NCBI GenBank assembly: GCA_030637515.1
Contig: DAOWGM010000121.1
Coordinates: 1-33,326, forward strand
DNA from: Bacteroidales bacterium
GTDB lineage: Bacteria > Bacteroidota > Bacteroidia > Bacteroidales > UBA12077
DNA length: 33,326 nucleotides
Direction of reading: 5' to 3'
Shown here: piece after piece, positions 9,023 to 17,048 of the stretch
Position numbering within the stretch: the stretch's first letter is position 1
Layout of the letters: each line of letters opens with the position of its first letter
Notes under the pieces: model-generated
Database searches by the model: none
What the model was told of the DNA's origin: nothing
What the model saw: the letters and a program-made list of their open reading frames with translations, nothing else
Translations under genes and position numbers: made by a program

Positions 9023-10915
9023 ATGAAAAAACTGAGTATTTTATTAATTTTTGGTATTGCATTTATTGCTTATTCTTGCAATTCATCAATGAAAAAGAAG
9101 GAAGTAAAGCAATATTCTATTGAACAATTCATGAGCACTGTTTCTATATTTGGAAGCTCATTTTCATCTGAAGAATCAAAAATACTTTTTTCCAGCAATG
9201 AAAGCGGAATCTATAATTTGTATGAAATAGATATTGAAACTGGAGATTCAAAGCAATTAACTAATCGTGATGAATCGTCATTTGCTACAAGCTATTTTCC
9301 AAATGACGAAAGAATATTATTTAGATCTGATCAAGCTGGTAATGAAATAACGCATATTTATTTACTTGACAATGAAGGGAGTATTGATGATCTTATTCCT
9401 TTTGAAGGAGCACGTGTAAACTTTCTCGGATGGAGTCACGATAGGGAAAGCTTTTTCTTTTCATCGAATAAAAGAGATCCTAAATATGAGGATTATTATG
9501 AGATGAATATAGAAAGTATGGAATTTGATATGATTTATGAGAATAAAGAAGGATATAGTATAAGCACAATATCAAACGATAAAAATCTCTTTGCATTTAC
9601 AAAGACAATTACTACTACAAATAACAATATGTATTTGTATAATAGAGAAACGGATGAACTCAAATTATTATCGGAACACGAAGGAGAAATAACGTATCGT
9701 CCTGTTGATTTTAGTGCTGATGGTAATGAATTATTTTTTCTAACAGATGAAAATAGTGAGTTTACATATTTAGCAAAAATGAATTTAGAAACTGATGAAG
9801 TAGAAAAAATTTATGATGCAGGTTGGGATGTTATGTATGCTTATCATTCTTATAATGGCAAATATAGGGTAGTAGGTATTAATTGGGATTCAAAAACAGT
9901 AATTAAAATATTTGACACAACTTCTGGAGAAGAAATTGTTTTGCCCAAATTCGAAGATTTAAATATTTTTTCTGTAAAAATCTCAAAGAGTGAGAAATTT
10001 ATGACATTTTACGCATCAAGTTCAATAAGCCCGAGTAATCTTTATTTTCTTAATTTAGAAACGAATGAATATAAGCAATTAACAAATACTTTAAATCCGG
10101 AAATAAATTCTGATGATTTAGTAAGCTCATCTGTTGTACGATATAAATCTTTTGATGGCCTTGAAATTCCGGCTGTATTATATATTCCACATCAAGCTTC
10201 AAAAAAGAATAAGGTTCCTGCTTTAGTTAATGTTCATGGTGGACCCGGAGGACAAGCTCGTGTTGGATACAGATCATCAATTCAATATCTTGTTAATCAT
10301 GGTTATGCAGTTATTGATGTAAATAATAGAGGTAGTAGCGGTTATGGAAAAACTTTCTATTCTTTAGATGACAGAAAACATGGTGATCATGATTTAAAAG
10401 ATTGTATCTATGCTAAAGCATTTCTCGAAGAAACAGGAGTTGTTGATCCTGATAAAATCGGTATTATGGGAGGATCATATGGCGGTTATATGGTTGCTGC
10501 AGCAATGACATTTGCTCCTGAAGAATTTGAAGTTGGAGTAAATATATTTGGTGTTACAAATTGGTTACGTACTCTAAAGAGTATTCCTGCCTGGTGGGAA
10601 GATTTTAGAAATGCTTTGTATAAAGAGATGGGCAATCCATATGAAGATTCTGTTTATTTGTATAATATTTCTCCTTTATTTCATGCCGATAAAATTCAAA
10701 AACCATTTATGGTTCTCCAGGGTGCAAATGATCCAAGGGTGTTACAAGTTGAATCTGATGAAATAGTTGAAAAAGTAAAAGCGAACGGCGTTCCTGTAGA
10801 ATATGTGATATTTGAGGATGAAGGTCATGGATTTAGAAAGAAAGACAACCAAATAGAATCAAATAAAAAGATATTGGAATTTCTGGATAAATACTTGAAG
10901 AATAACGAAGAGTAA
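9023..10915 (+). CDS. S9 family prolyl oligopeptidase-type serine peptidase, lipoprotein
   Basis: The 630-residue protein has a lipoprotein signal (AYSC, lipidated Cys19), so it is likely held in the periplasm or outer membrane. Residues about 40-370 form the beta-propeller, with repeated blades such as NLYEIDIETGDSKQLT. The C-terminal alpha/beta-hydrolase domain carries the whole triad: Ser485 in GGSYGGY, Asp570 in QGANDPRV and His602 in DEGHGF. The oxyanion region HGGPGG is present. It is expected to cleave short peptides, perhaps after proline or as a dipeptidyl/acylaminoacyl peptidase; the exact specificity cannot be told. It is a single gene ended by a strong terminator. Confidence 0.9.
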   Translation: MKKLSILLIFGIAFIAYSCNSSMKKKEVKQYSIEQFMSTVSIFGSSFSSEESKILFSSNESGIYNLYEIDIETGDSKQLTNRDESSFATSYFPNDERILFRSDQAGNEITHIYLLDNEGSIDDLIPFEGARVNFLGWSHDRESFFFSSNKRDPKYEDYYEMNIESMEFDMIYENKEGYSISTISNDKNLFAFTKTITTTNNNMYLYNRETDELKLLSEHEGEITYRPVDFSADGNELFFLTDENSEFTYLAKMNLETDEVEKIYDAGWDVMYAYHSYNGKYRVVGINWDSKTVIKIFDTTSGEEIVLPKFEDLNIFSVKISKSEKFMTFYASSSISPSNLYFLNLETNEYKQLTNTLNPEINSDDLVSSSVVRYKSFDGLEIPAVLYIPHQASKKNKVPALVNVHGGPGGQARVGYRSSIQYLVNHGYAVIDVNNRGSSGYGKTFYSLDDRKHGDHDLKDCIYAKAFLEETGVVDPDKIGIMGGSYGGYMVAAAMTFAPEEFEVGVNIFGVTNWLRTLKSIPAWWEDFRNALYKEMGNPYEDSVYLYNISPLFHADKIQKPFMVLQGANDPRVLQVESDEIVEKVKANGVPVEYVIFEDEGHGFRKKDNQIESNKKILEFLDKYLKNNEE

Positions 10916-10963
10916 TTAAGAAAATGTAAAAGGGAGAATATAATTCCTTATATTTCTATATTG

Positions 10964-11006
10964 AAAAGCAGACTGTTTCTAATTAAAAAACAGCCTGCTT
11001 TTTTTT
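10964..11006. terminator. Bidirectional Rho-independent terminator
   Basis: The inverted repeat AAAAGCAG-a-CTGTTT / AAACAG-c-CTGCTTTT is followed by a run of T on the plus strand. A shorter T run follows on the minus strand. It sits between the convergent S9 peptidase gene and the sensor kinase gene and overlaps the last codon of the latter. Confidence 0.85.
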
Positions 11007-12351
11007 ATAATTCTAACATAAATTCAGTTCCTTGTTCAGAGTTTACCTGAATACTACCTTTATGCAAACGCATTATTTGTCTTGATAAGCTCAATCCAAT
11101 TCCTGAACCTTCTTTTTTTGTAGTGTAAAAAGGAATAAAGATCTTTTCAATTTCCTCAGGATTAATCCCTTTTCCATTATCTTTAATGCTGATTTTATAT
11201 TTATTTATCTCATTTTTAATATCAACCGTAATTTGTGGATTTTTCTCATTTTTCACTGCATCAATAGCATTAATCAGAAGATTTATCATTACCTGCTCAA
11301 TTAGATCATAATCTGCAAAGCAATTTAATTGTTCATTCTGATTGTTGAAAGTAAACTTAATCTTATGTTCGGCGAGCTTCTGTTTTAAAAGTGTTTGGCA
11401 ATGATTTACAAGTTCCGAAAGATTAATTTCTTTGATATCAGGACGAGGAATTCTTGTAAGTTGTTTATACGATGAAACAAATTTCAGGAGTCCTTTACTT
11501 CTGTTTTCTATGGTTTTTATGCTTGAAAGTATATCCTCAAAATCATCATCGGAAATTTTTTGCAATTCTGATTTTTTCCCGTTTGTTTCGCTGAGTGTTT
11601 CGTTAATTGAATTACTAAGTGATGAAATAGGAGTGACCGAGTTCATAATTTCGTGTGTTAATACACGAATTAGTTTTTGCCACGATTCTAATTCCTGGTA
11701 TTCCAATTCCTGCTTAATATTTTGTAATGATATTAATTTGATTGATTTCCTCTGAATTTTTATTTCTGTAGCATAAACTGAAAGGTGTAAAATGGTATCG
11801 TTTAATTTTAACTTTAATAATTCACTTTCTCCTGATTTTAAACTTTTGATTAATTTAAATAGGTTCGAATCAATATTTTCAATTTTAGAAATATTATGAT
11901 TACTATGTACATTTAAAAGTTCAGATGCCGTTTTATTAATAAACTGGATTTTCCCTGATTCATCGAAACTGAATAAAGCTATTTTAACATGCTCAATCAT
12001 TGTTTTTAAATAATGGTACTGAACTTCCTTATCGATTCTTATATTCCTGAATTCATCTAGTATGGAGTCATATGCTTCTCGCAAAATATCTCGGGTTGTT
12101 TTATCTGCAATTATATTTGAGGAACTAATAAAATCTCTTGATTTTATGGATATAAGGAATTCACTCAAGCTACGTTTATATTTTTCTGCATATCGAATTA
12201 TTTCAATAAAGAATACAATTGAAAGTACCGCAGATACAAGCATGGTAACATACCATTCATTTTTATACGAGGAATAGATTGTAAAAAATAAAAATACTCC
12301 AAGAAATATTGTTCTTATTAGAAGTCCGAATCGGAAGTTTTTAAAATCCAT
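11005..12351 (-). CDS. NtrB-type sensor histidine kinase
   Basis: The 448-residue protein has two N-terminal membrane segments (about 10-27 and 33-52) with almost no periplasmic loop. A linker and a PAS-like domain follow (about 112-215, ALFSFDESGKIQFINKTASELL). The phosphoacceptor is His233 in RVLTHEIMNSVTPI. The HATPase_c domain has the N-box VMINLLINAIDAV and the G-boxes DNGKGI and GSGIGLSL. The short periplasmic part suggests it senses a signal in the membrane or cytoplasm. It overlaps the response-regulator gene by 11 bases in the same operon and is therefore its likely partner. Confidence 0.9.
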   Translation of the reverse strand: MDFKNFRFGLLIRTIFLGVFLFFTIYSSYKNEWYVTMLVSAVLSIVFFIEIIRYAEKYKRSLSEFLISIKSRDFISSSNIIADKTTRDILREAYDSILDEFRNIRIDKEVQYHYLKTMIEHVKIALFSFDESGKIQFINKTASELLNVHSNHNISKIENIDSNLFKLIKSLKSGESELLKLKLNDTILHLSVYATEIKIQRKSIKLISLQNIKQELEYQELESWQKLIRVLTHEIMNSVTPISSLSNSINETLSETNGKKSELQKISDDDFEDILSSIKTIENRSKGLLKFVSSYKQLTRIPRPDIKEINLSELVNHCQTLLKQKLAEHKIKFTFNNQNEQLNCFADYDLIEQVMINLLINAIDAVKNEKNPQITVDIKNEINKYKISIKDNGKGINPEEIEKIFIPFYTTKKEGSGIGLSLSRQIMRLHKGSIQVNSEQGTEFMLEL

Positions 12352-13705
12352 ATTTTGTCATTTTACGATACATAGTTGTTCTACCTAAACCAAGCTCTTT
12401 TGCTGCAGCACTAACATTAAAATTATGTTTTTTTAAAGCTCTTTCAATGGTTTGTTTTTCTACTTCTTCTAAATTTAAATTGTTCTTATTGAGAGAAGTA
12501 TTATCCGAAATATTTAAAACAAAATCGTTGGCATTTAGTGTATTAGCATTGTTCATTATTACTGTTCTCTCAATAATATGTTGTAGCTCACGAATATTTC
12601 CAGGCCAGTTATATTTTTTCAGCTTTTTAAAAGCTTCTGAGCTTATTTTTGTTTCTTGTTTATTGTATTTTTTTCGGTAAATATCCAGAAAATGATTTGA
12701 AATAAGAGGTATATCTTCAAGTCTGTCTCGTAATGGAGGTACGTGAATTTCTACTGTGTTTATTCTGAAATAAAGATCCTGCCGGAATTCATTATTGTCG
12801 ACCATTTCTTTTAAGTGCATATTTGTAGCACAAATAAGTCTGATGCCAACAGGAATAGGTTTATTTGAACCTACTCTGGTAATTTCTTTTTTTTGTATTG
12901 CAGATAACAATTTCGATTGCAATGGAAGAGATAAATTTCCAATTTCATCTAAAAATAAAGTTCCTCCGTTAGCAATTTCAAAACGACCAGCTCTATCTTC
13001 TTTTGCATCGGTAAAAGCTCCTTTAATATGCCCGAATAATTCTGATTCAAATAAATTTTCAGGAATAGCTCCTAAATCAACATTAATAAACAAGTTTTTT
13101 GATCTGTTTGATTTCCTGTGAATAGCTCTTGCTACGACCTCTTTACCGGTTCCATTTTCACCAAGAACAAGAATATTGGCATCTGTTGGTGCTACTTTAT
13201 CAATAATCTCATAAAGTTCAAGCATATTCTCCGACTCGCCAATTATTTCAGTATAGGATTGATCAATATCTTTAACTAAGATTTCCTGTTTGCTTTTTAA
13301 CTGAATAATTTCCTGTTTCGATTTACTCAGGTTGAAAGCGGAAAGAATTGTAGCTAAGAGCTTTTTATTATCCCAGGGTTTAACAACAAAGTCAACAGCT
13401 CCGTTTTTCATAGCTTCAATTGCCAGATTTATATCTCCGTAAGCTGTCATCAGTACAACTACAGAATCGGGGTTAATCTTTAAAATTCGCTTAAGCCAAT
13501 CTAATCCTTCTTTACCACTTGTTGCTCCTGTAGTAAAATTCATATCTAACAGGATAACATCAAATATCTTTTTCTCAATATATGGAATAATATCACTTGG
13601 TTCAGAAATGGTTTTAATCTCAGAAAATTCTTTCTTCAGAATTACTTTTGTTGATAATAGTATGTCTTTATCATCATCAATTACCAGAATTTTTCCTTCA
13701 ATCAT
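12341..13705 (-). CDS. NtrC-family sigma-54-dependent response regulator
   Basis: The 454-residue protein has three parts. The receiver domain (1-120) has phosphoacceptor Asp54 (VILLDMNF) and the conserved VVKPWDN lysine. The AAA+ sigma-54 activator domain (about 150-390) has Walker A GENGTGKE, the sigma-54 contact loop GAFTDA and a GGTLFLDEIG Walker B. The C-terminal Fis-type helix-turn-helix reads NVSAAAKELGLGRTTMYRKM. It would activate RpoN promoters when phosphorylated by the adjoining kinase. The divergent permease gene has a sigma-54-like promoter and two upstream palindromes in the shared intergenic region, so it is the obvious target. Autoregulation is possible. Confidence 0.93.
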   Translation of the reverse strand: MIEGKILVIDDDKDILLSTKVILKKEFSEIKTISEPSDIIPYIEKKIFDVILLDMNFTTGATSGKEGLDWLKRILKINPDSVVVLMTAYGDINLAIEAMKNGAVDFVVKPWDNKKLLATILSAFNLSKSKQEIIQLKSKQEILVKDIDQSYTEIIGESENMLELYEIIDKVAPTDANILVLGENGTGKEVVARAIHRKSNRSKNLFINVDLGAIPENLFESELFGHIKGAFTDAKEDRAGRFEIANGGTLFLDEIGNLSLPLQSKLLSAIQKKEITRVGSNKPIPVGIRLICATNMHLKEMVDNNEFRQDLYFRINTVEIHVPPLRDRLEDIPLISNHFLDIYRKKYNKQETKISSEAFKKLKKYNWPGNIRELQHIIERTVIMNNANTLNANDFVLNISDNTSLNKNNLNLEEVEKQTIERALKKHNFNVSAAAKELGLGRTTMYRKMTKYGF

Positions 13706-13757
13706 AATAAAACAGTTAAATTTAGATGATTAAAAGTACAAAAACTTATTTAATAAG

Positions 13758-13796
13758 TGTTCGCAAATGAAACAAATTGTGTTCCGAATAGGAACA
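13758..13796. promoter_or_regulatory. Two tandem palindromes, likely NtrC-type enhancer sites
   Basis: TGTTCC-N5-GGAACA (13780-13796) is a perfect inverted repeat. TGTTCG-N5-GAAACA (13758-13774) is a degenerate copy of the same 17-bp layout. Their centres are 22 bp apart, two helical turns. They lie about 65-100 bp upstream of the sigma-54-like promoter and next to the regulator gene, as expected for upstream activator sites. The function is inferred. Confidence 0.65.
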
Positions 13797-13860
13797 GTAT
13801 GTTAAGTGTGAATAAATGAGTTAATTTTGTAATCAGTAGTTTTTCAGTTGGTTATAGATA

Positions 13861-13877
13861 TTGGCATAAGTGTTGGA
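13861..13877 (+). promoter_or_regulatory. Sigma-54 (-24/-12) promoter for the permease gene
   Basis: TTGGCAT at 13861 and TTGGA at 13873 match the RpoN consensus TGGCAC-N5-TTGCA, with G-to-G spacing of exactly 12. The mismatches are the C of the -12 GC and the last base of the -24 block. The predicted transcript start is near 13888. That is upstream of the ATG at 13907 but after the alternative TTG at 13886, so it supports the ATG start. Confidence 0.65.
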
Positions 13878-13906
13878 TAAGCGTATTGAACTCAAAACAA
13901 AAAATC

Positions 13907-16306
13907 ATGATACGAAATTATTTCACAACAGCATACAGAATACTTACAAGAAACAAAGCTTTTTCATTAATTAATATTTTTGGATTATCAGTGGCATTAA
14001 CAAGTGTGCTTATTATTTTCCTTTTTATTACAAACGAGTTAAGTTTCGATAAGCATCTTTCAAAATATGACAGTATTTACAGAGTTGTTTCCAAAGAATC
14101 AAAAAACGATGATGAACGTTTTGAAGAAGCTGTTCCTGCACCTTTAAGTGGGGCTTTAAAAAGTCAACTTACCGGCCATAATGATGTTACGCAGTTCTAT
14201 TTAAATTCTGAGCAATTACTTCGAGTTGGAAATGATAAATATCTGGAAACGGGAGTACTGTATGCCGACACCAATTTTATTAAGGTATTTGATGTTAATT
14301 TTCTTTCAGGTAATCCTGATGACCTAAAAAATCCGAATACCATATTTTTAACTGAAAAAGTTGCTGTAAAGTATTTTGGATCAGTAGATGATGCTTTAAA
14401 TAAGGAAGTTGTGATGATGGATTCGGTAAGTCTGAATGTCGTTGGAGTGGTTGGAAATCCTCCTAAAAACACGCATCTTCCATATAATGTAATATTACCA
14501 TGGCAGGCTTTAATACCAGATTTGCTAAATTTTGAATTTGATAATTGGGGAACAACTATTTCAGGGTTCGGTACTTATCTTACATTAAAAAGTGGAATTT
14601 CAGAAGAAAATATTAATTCCCAAATCAATGATATTATTGCTAATAGTGATCCTGATTACGATGAAGATCCCAATCATTCCGAATTTTTTATTCAGTCATT
14701 GCGCAAAATTCACTTTGACGATAGGTTTGAAGCTTTTGTGGGTGCTTATGTAACAAGCAAGCGATTTATTTGGATTTTTTCCAGTGTAGGCTTATTTATT
14801 TTGATAATAGCCTTTATAAATTTCACTAATTTATCCATAGTTCAAACCATTAAAAGAGCTAAAGAGGTTGGAATAAGAAAGGTGTTAGGGGCAGATCGGT
14901 ATACACTGATAAAGCAGTTTCTTGGTGAAACTTTTTTAATACTACTTATTGCAGAAATCATTTCGCTTATATTAACAGAAGTTGTTTTAAGTAAAATAAA
15001 TACAGTTTTAGGAAATAGTATGGAGCTAGAATTGTATGGAAGCATTTCTGTCATTTTGTTTTTATTAATTGTATTGATTTCACTAACATTTTTATCGGGT
15101 ATTTATCCGGCTTCAGTTTTATCAAGATATAACCCAATAAGAGCATTACGATATAAACTGAAAATTGGTCGAAAAAAAACCTTTTCTCTTTATAACTTTT
15201 TAGTAGTTTTTCAGTTTTTTATTTCGCAGGTTTTAATTGTTGGTGCTATTGTAATCTCATTACAGATTAATTATTTTAAAAATAAAGATCTGGGTTTCGA
15301 TAAAGAAAATGTTTTACTTGTTGATCTTCCTCAAGGTCAATCGGATAAAGCCTATACTTTAGCCGAGATTCTTAAACAGAATCCAAATATTGAGAAAGTT
15401 TCATTAGGTCTTGGAGCTCCTATGTCAGGCGCAAATATAAATTCAAGTATAAGAGTTCCTGGCGATGAAACTTATTATCATGCGAATGTAAAAACAGTTG
15501 ATACCACTTATCATAAATTATATGATTTAAAATTTCTTGCAGGTGAATGGTATAAAAATCCAAAGATGAATGATTCAACTTTTAATATTGTTGTCAGTAA
15601 ATCATTAGTACAATCAATTGGTATTGAGAAGCCTGTCGATGCTATTGACACTTATTTACGCGTGTTTGGATCAATAAATGGGCGAATTGTTGGTGTTATC
15701 GATGATTTCCATGCCTACTCACTTAAGGGTGATATAGCACCTGTATTGTTTATAGAAATTGAAGATTTCTTTGTGAAAATGAGTATTAAAACAAATGGAG
15801 TTCCTTATTCCGAAATAAGTTTTTTTATTGAAAATGCATGGAACGAAATATTACCTGAATATATTTACAATTATGATTTTTTAGAAGAAACAATTAACGC
15901 GAGATATGAATCGGAACAACGTGTTTTCGATATTATTAAGATATTTACATTTATTGCCATAATTGTTGCTTGTTTGGGCTTATACGGACTTGTTTCATTT
16001 ATGTTAATGCAGCGTACAAAAGAAGTTGGAATAAGAAAAGCTATGGGTGCTACAGTTGCTTCATTAGTTATGCTGGTATCAAAACAATTTCTAAAACTTG
16101 TATTACTTTCATGTGTAATAGCATGGCCGGTAGCATATTATTTAATGAATAAATGGTTGCAAAACTATGCTTTCAAAATCGATCTGGAAATATGGATCTT
16201 TCTTGTTTCCGGAATTATACTTATAGGAATTACATTTTTTACAATTTTGTATCAGTCTATTAAGGTTTCGTTAACCAATCCTGTTGATGTGTTAAAATAT
16301 GAATAA
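13907..16306 (+). CDS. FtsX/MacB-type ABC transporter permease
   Basis: With the ATG at 13907 the protein has 799 residues and opens MIRNYFTTAYRILTRNKAFSLINIFGLSVAL, the usual start of this Bacteroidota family. It has two copies of the module [membrane helix - periplasmic MacB_PCD-like domain - three FtsX helices]. The helix pairs are near residues 17-40 and 270-400, then 425-450 and 670-790. The repeated coupling motif TKEVGIRKAMGAT / AKEVGIRKVLGAD is present. No ATPase is encoded here, so a separate ATPase is needed. Such permeases act in efflux or lipoprotein/peptide export, and the substrate is unknown. It is likely the main target of the divergent NtrB/NtrC pair. Confidence 0.88.
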   Translation: MIRNYFTTAYRILTRNKAFSLINIFGLSVALTSVLIIFLFITNELSFDKHLSKYDSIYRVVSKESKNDDERFEEAVPAPLSGALKSQLTGHNDVTQFYLNSEQLLRVGNDKYLETGVLYADTNFIKVFDVNFLSGNPDDLKNPNTIFLTEKVAVKYFGSVDDALNKEVVMMDSVSLNVVGVVGNPPKNTHLPYNVILPWQALIPDLLNFEFDNWGTTISGFGTYLTLKSGISEENINSQINDIIANSDPDYDEDPNHSEFFIQSLRKIHFDDRFEAFVGAYVTSKRFIWIFSSVGLFILIIAFINFTNLSIVQTIKRAKEVGIRKVLGADRYTLIKQFLGETFLILLIAEIISLILTEVVLSKINTVLGNSMELELYGSISVILFLLIVLISLTFLSGIYPASVLSRYNPIRALRYKLKIGRKKTFSLYNFLVVFQFFISQVLIVGAIVISLQINYFKNKDLGFDKENVLLVDLPQGQSDKAYTLAEILKQNPNIEKVSLGLGAPMSGANINSSIRVPGDETYYHANVKTVDTTYHKLYDLKFLAGEWYKNPKMNDSTFNIVVSKSLVQSIGIEKPVDAIDTYLRVFGSINGRIVGVIDDFHAYSLKGDIAPVLFIEIEDFFVKMSIKTNGVPYSEISFFIENAWNEILPEYIYNYDFLEETINARYESEQRVFDIIKIFTFIAIIVACLGLYGLVSFMLMQRTKEVGIRKAMGATVASLVMLVSKQFLKLVLLSCVIAWPVAYYLMNKWLQNYAFKIDLEIWIFLVSGIILIGITFFTILYQSIKVSLTNPVDVLKYE

Positions 16307-16308
16307 CA

Positions 16309-16374
16309 TAGTTGAAAGTTTAAGGTTACAAGTTTTGAGTTTTCTTTAAACCTTTAACTTGTAACTTTTAACTA
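16309..16374. terminator. Imperfect hairpin between convergent genes
   Basis: TAGTTGAAAGTT...TTACAAGTT pairs imperfectly with AACTTGTAACTTTTAACTA, and a shorter AAGTTTAAGG/CCTTTAACTT pairing lies within it. It fills the gap between the permease and endonuclease III genes and probably ends both transcripts. The AAGTTTAAGGTT-type words resemble low-complexity intergenic repeats of Bacteroidota. Confidence 0.5.
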
Positions 16375-17007
16375 TTTGTTGGAGAAAAACTTACAATAAG
16401 GAGCTATACCACAAGTTTCACATTTGGGTTTTCTGGCAATACAAACATAGCGTCCGTGTAAAATAAGCCAATGATGAGCAATTGGAATTAGATCTTCAGG
16501 AATATATTTAACCAATTGCTTTTCTGTTTCCAATGGCGTTTTAGCGTTGGTTGTTAATCCAATACGCTTCGAAACTCGAAATACATGCGTATCAACAGCC
16601 AATGCAGGCTTATCAAATACTACTGAAGCAATTACATTTGCTGTTTTTCGGCCAACACCAGGAAGTTTTTGCAATTCGTCAATATCAGAAGGAACTATTT
16701 CGTTAAAATCTTCGAATAGCATTTTCGACATACCAACCAAATGCTTAGCTTTATTGTTTGGGTACGAGCAGCTTTTTATATATTCAAATACTTCTTCTAC
16801 GGAAGACTGAGCCATTTCATATGCAGTTGGAAAACGTTCTAAAAGGGCAGGAGTGATAATGTTAACTCTTTTGTCGGTGCATTGTGCACTTAATATAACT
16901 GCAACCAATAATTCGAACGGAGTTCCGTAATCAAGTTCGGTTTCAGCTATTGGGCGTTCTTTTTTGAAGTATTCGATTATATGTTCGAAACGTTCTTTTT
17001 TAGTCAT
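16372..17007 (-). CDS. nth: Endonuclease III (DNA glycosylase/AP lyase)
   Basis: The 211-residue protein has the full Nth layout. The helix-hairpin-helix is LPGVGRKTANVI with catalytic Lys121. Catalytic Asp139 lies in AVDTHVFRVSKRIGL. The C-terminal 4Fe-4S loop is Cys189-x6-Cys196-x2-Cys199-x5-Cys205. These positions are within one or two residues of E. coli Nth. It removes oxidised pyrimidines from DNA and nicks the abasic site. The length is normal for the family. It stands alone on the minus strand, convergent with the permease gene. Confidence 0.97.
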   Translation of the reverse strand: MTKKERFEHIIEYFKKERPIAETELDYGTPFELLVAVILSAQCTDKRVNIITPALLERFPTAYEMAQSSVEEVFEYIKSCSYPNNKAKHLVGMSKMLFEDFNEIVPSDIDELQKLPGVGRKTANVIASVVFDKPALAVDTHVFRVSKRIGLTTNAKTPLETEKQLVKYIPEDLIPIAHHWLILHGRYVCIARKPKCETCGIAPYCKFFSNK

Positions 17008-17048
17008 TATAAGAATTTATGTAGTAGACAAAAATAGGAAAGCTTTGT

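Noticed and set aside
13886-13906. TTG start for the permease
   Set aside because: It would lie just before the predicted sigma-54 transcript start, and the ATG at 13907 gives the usual family N-terminus.
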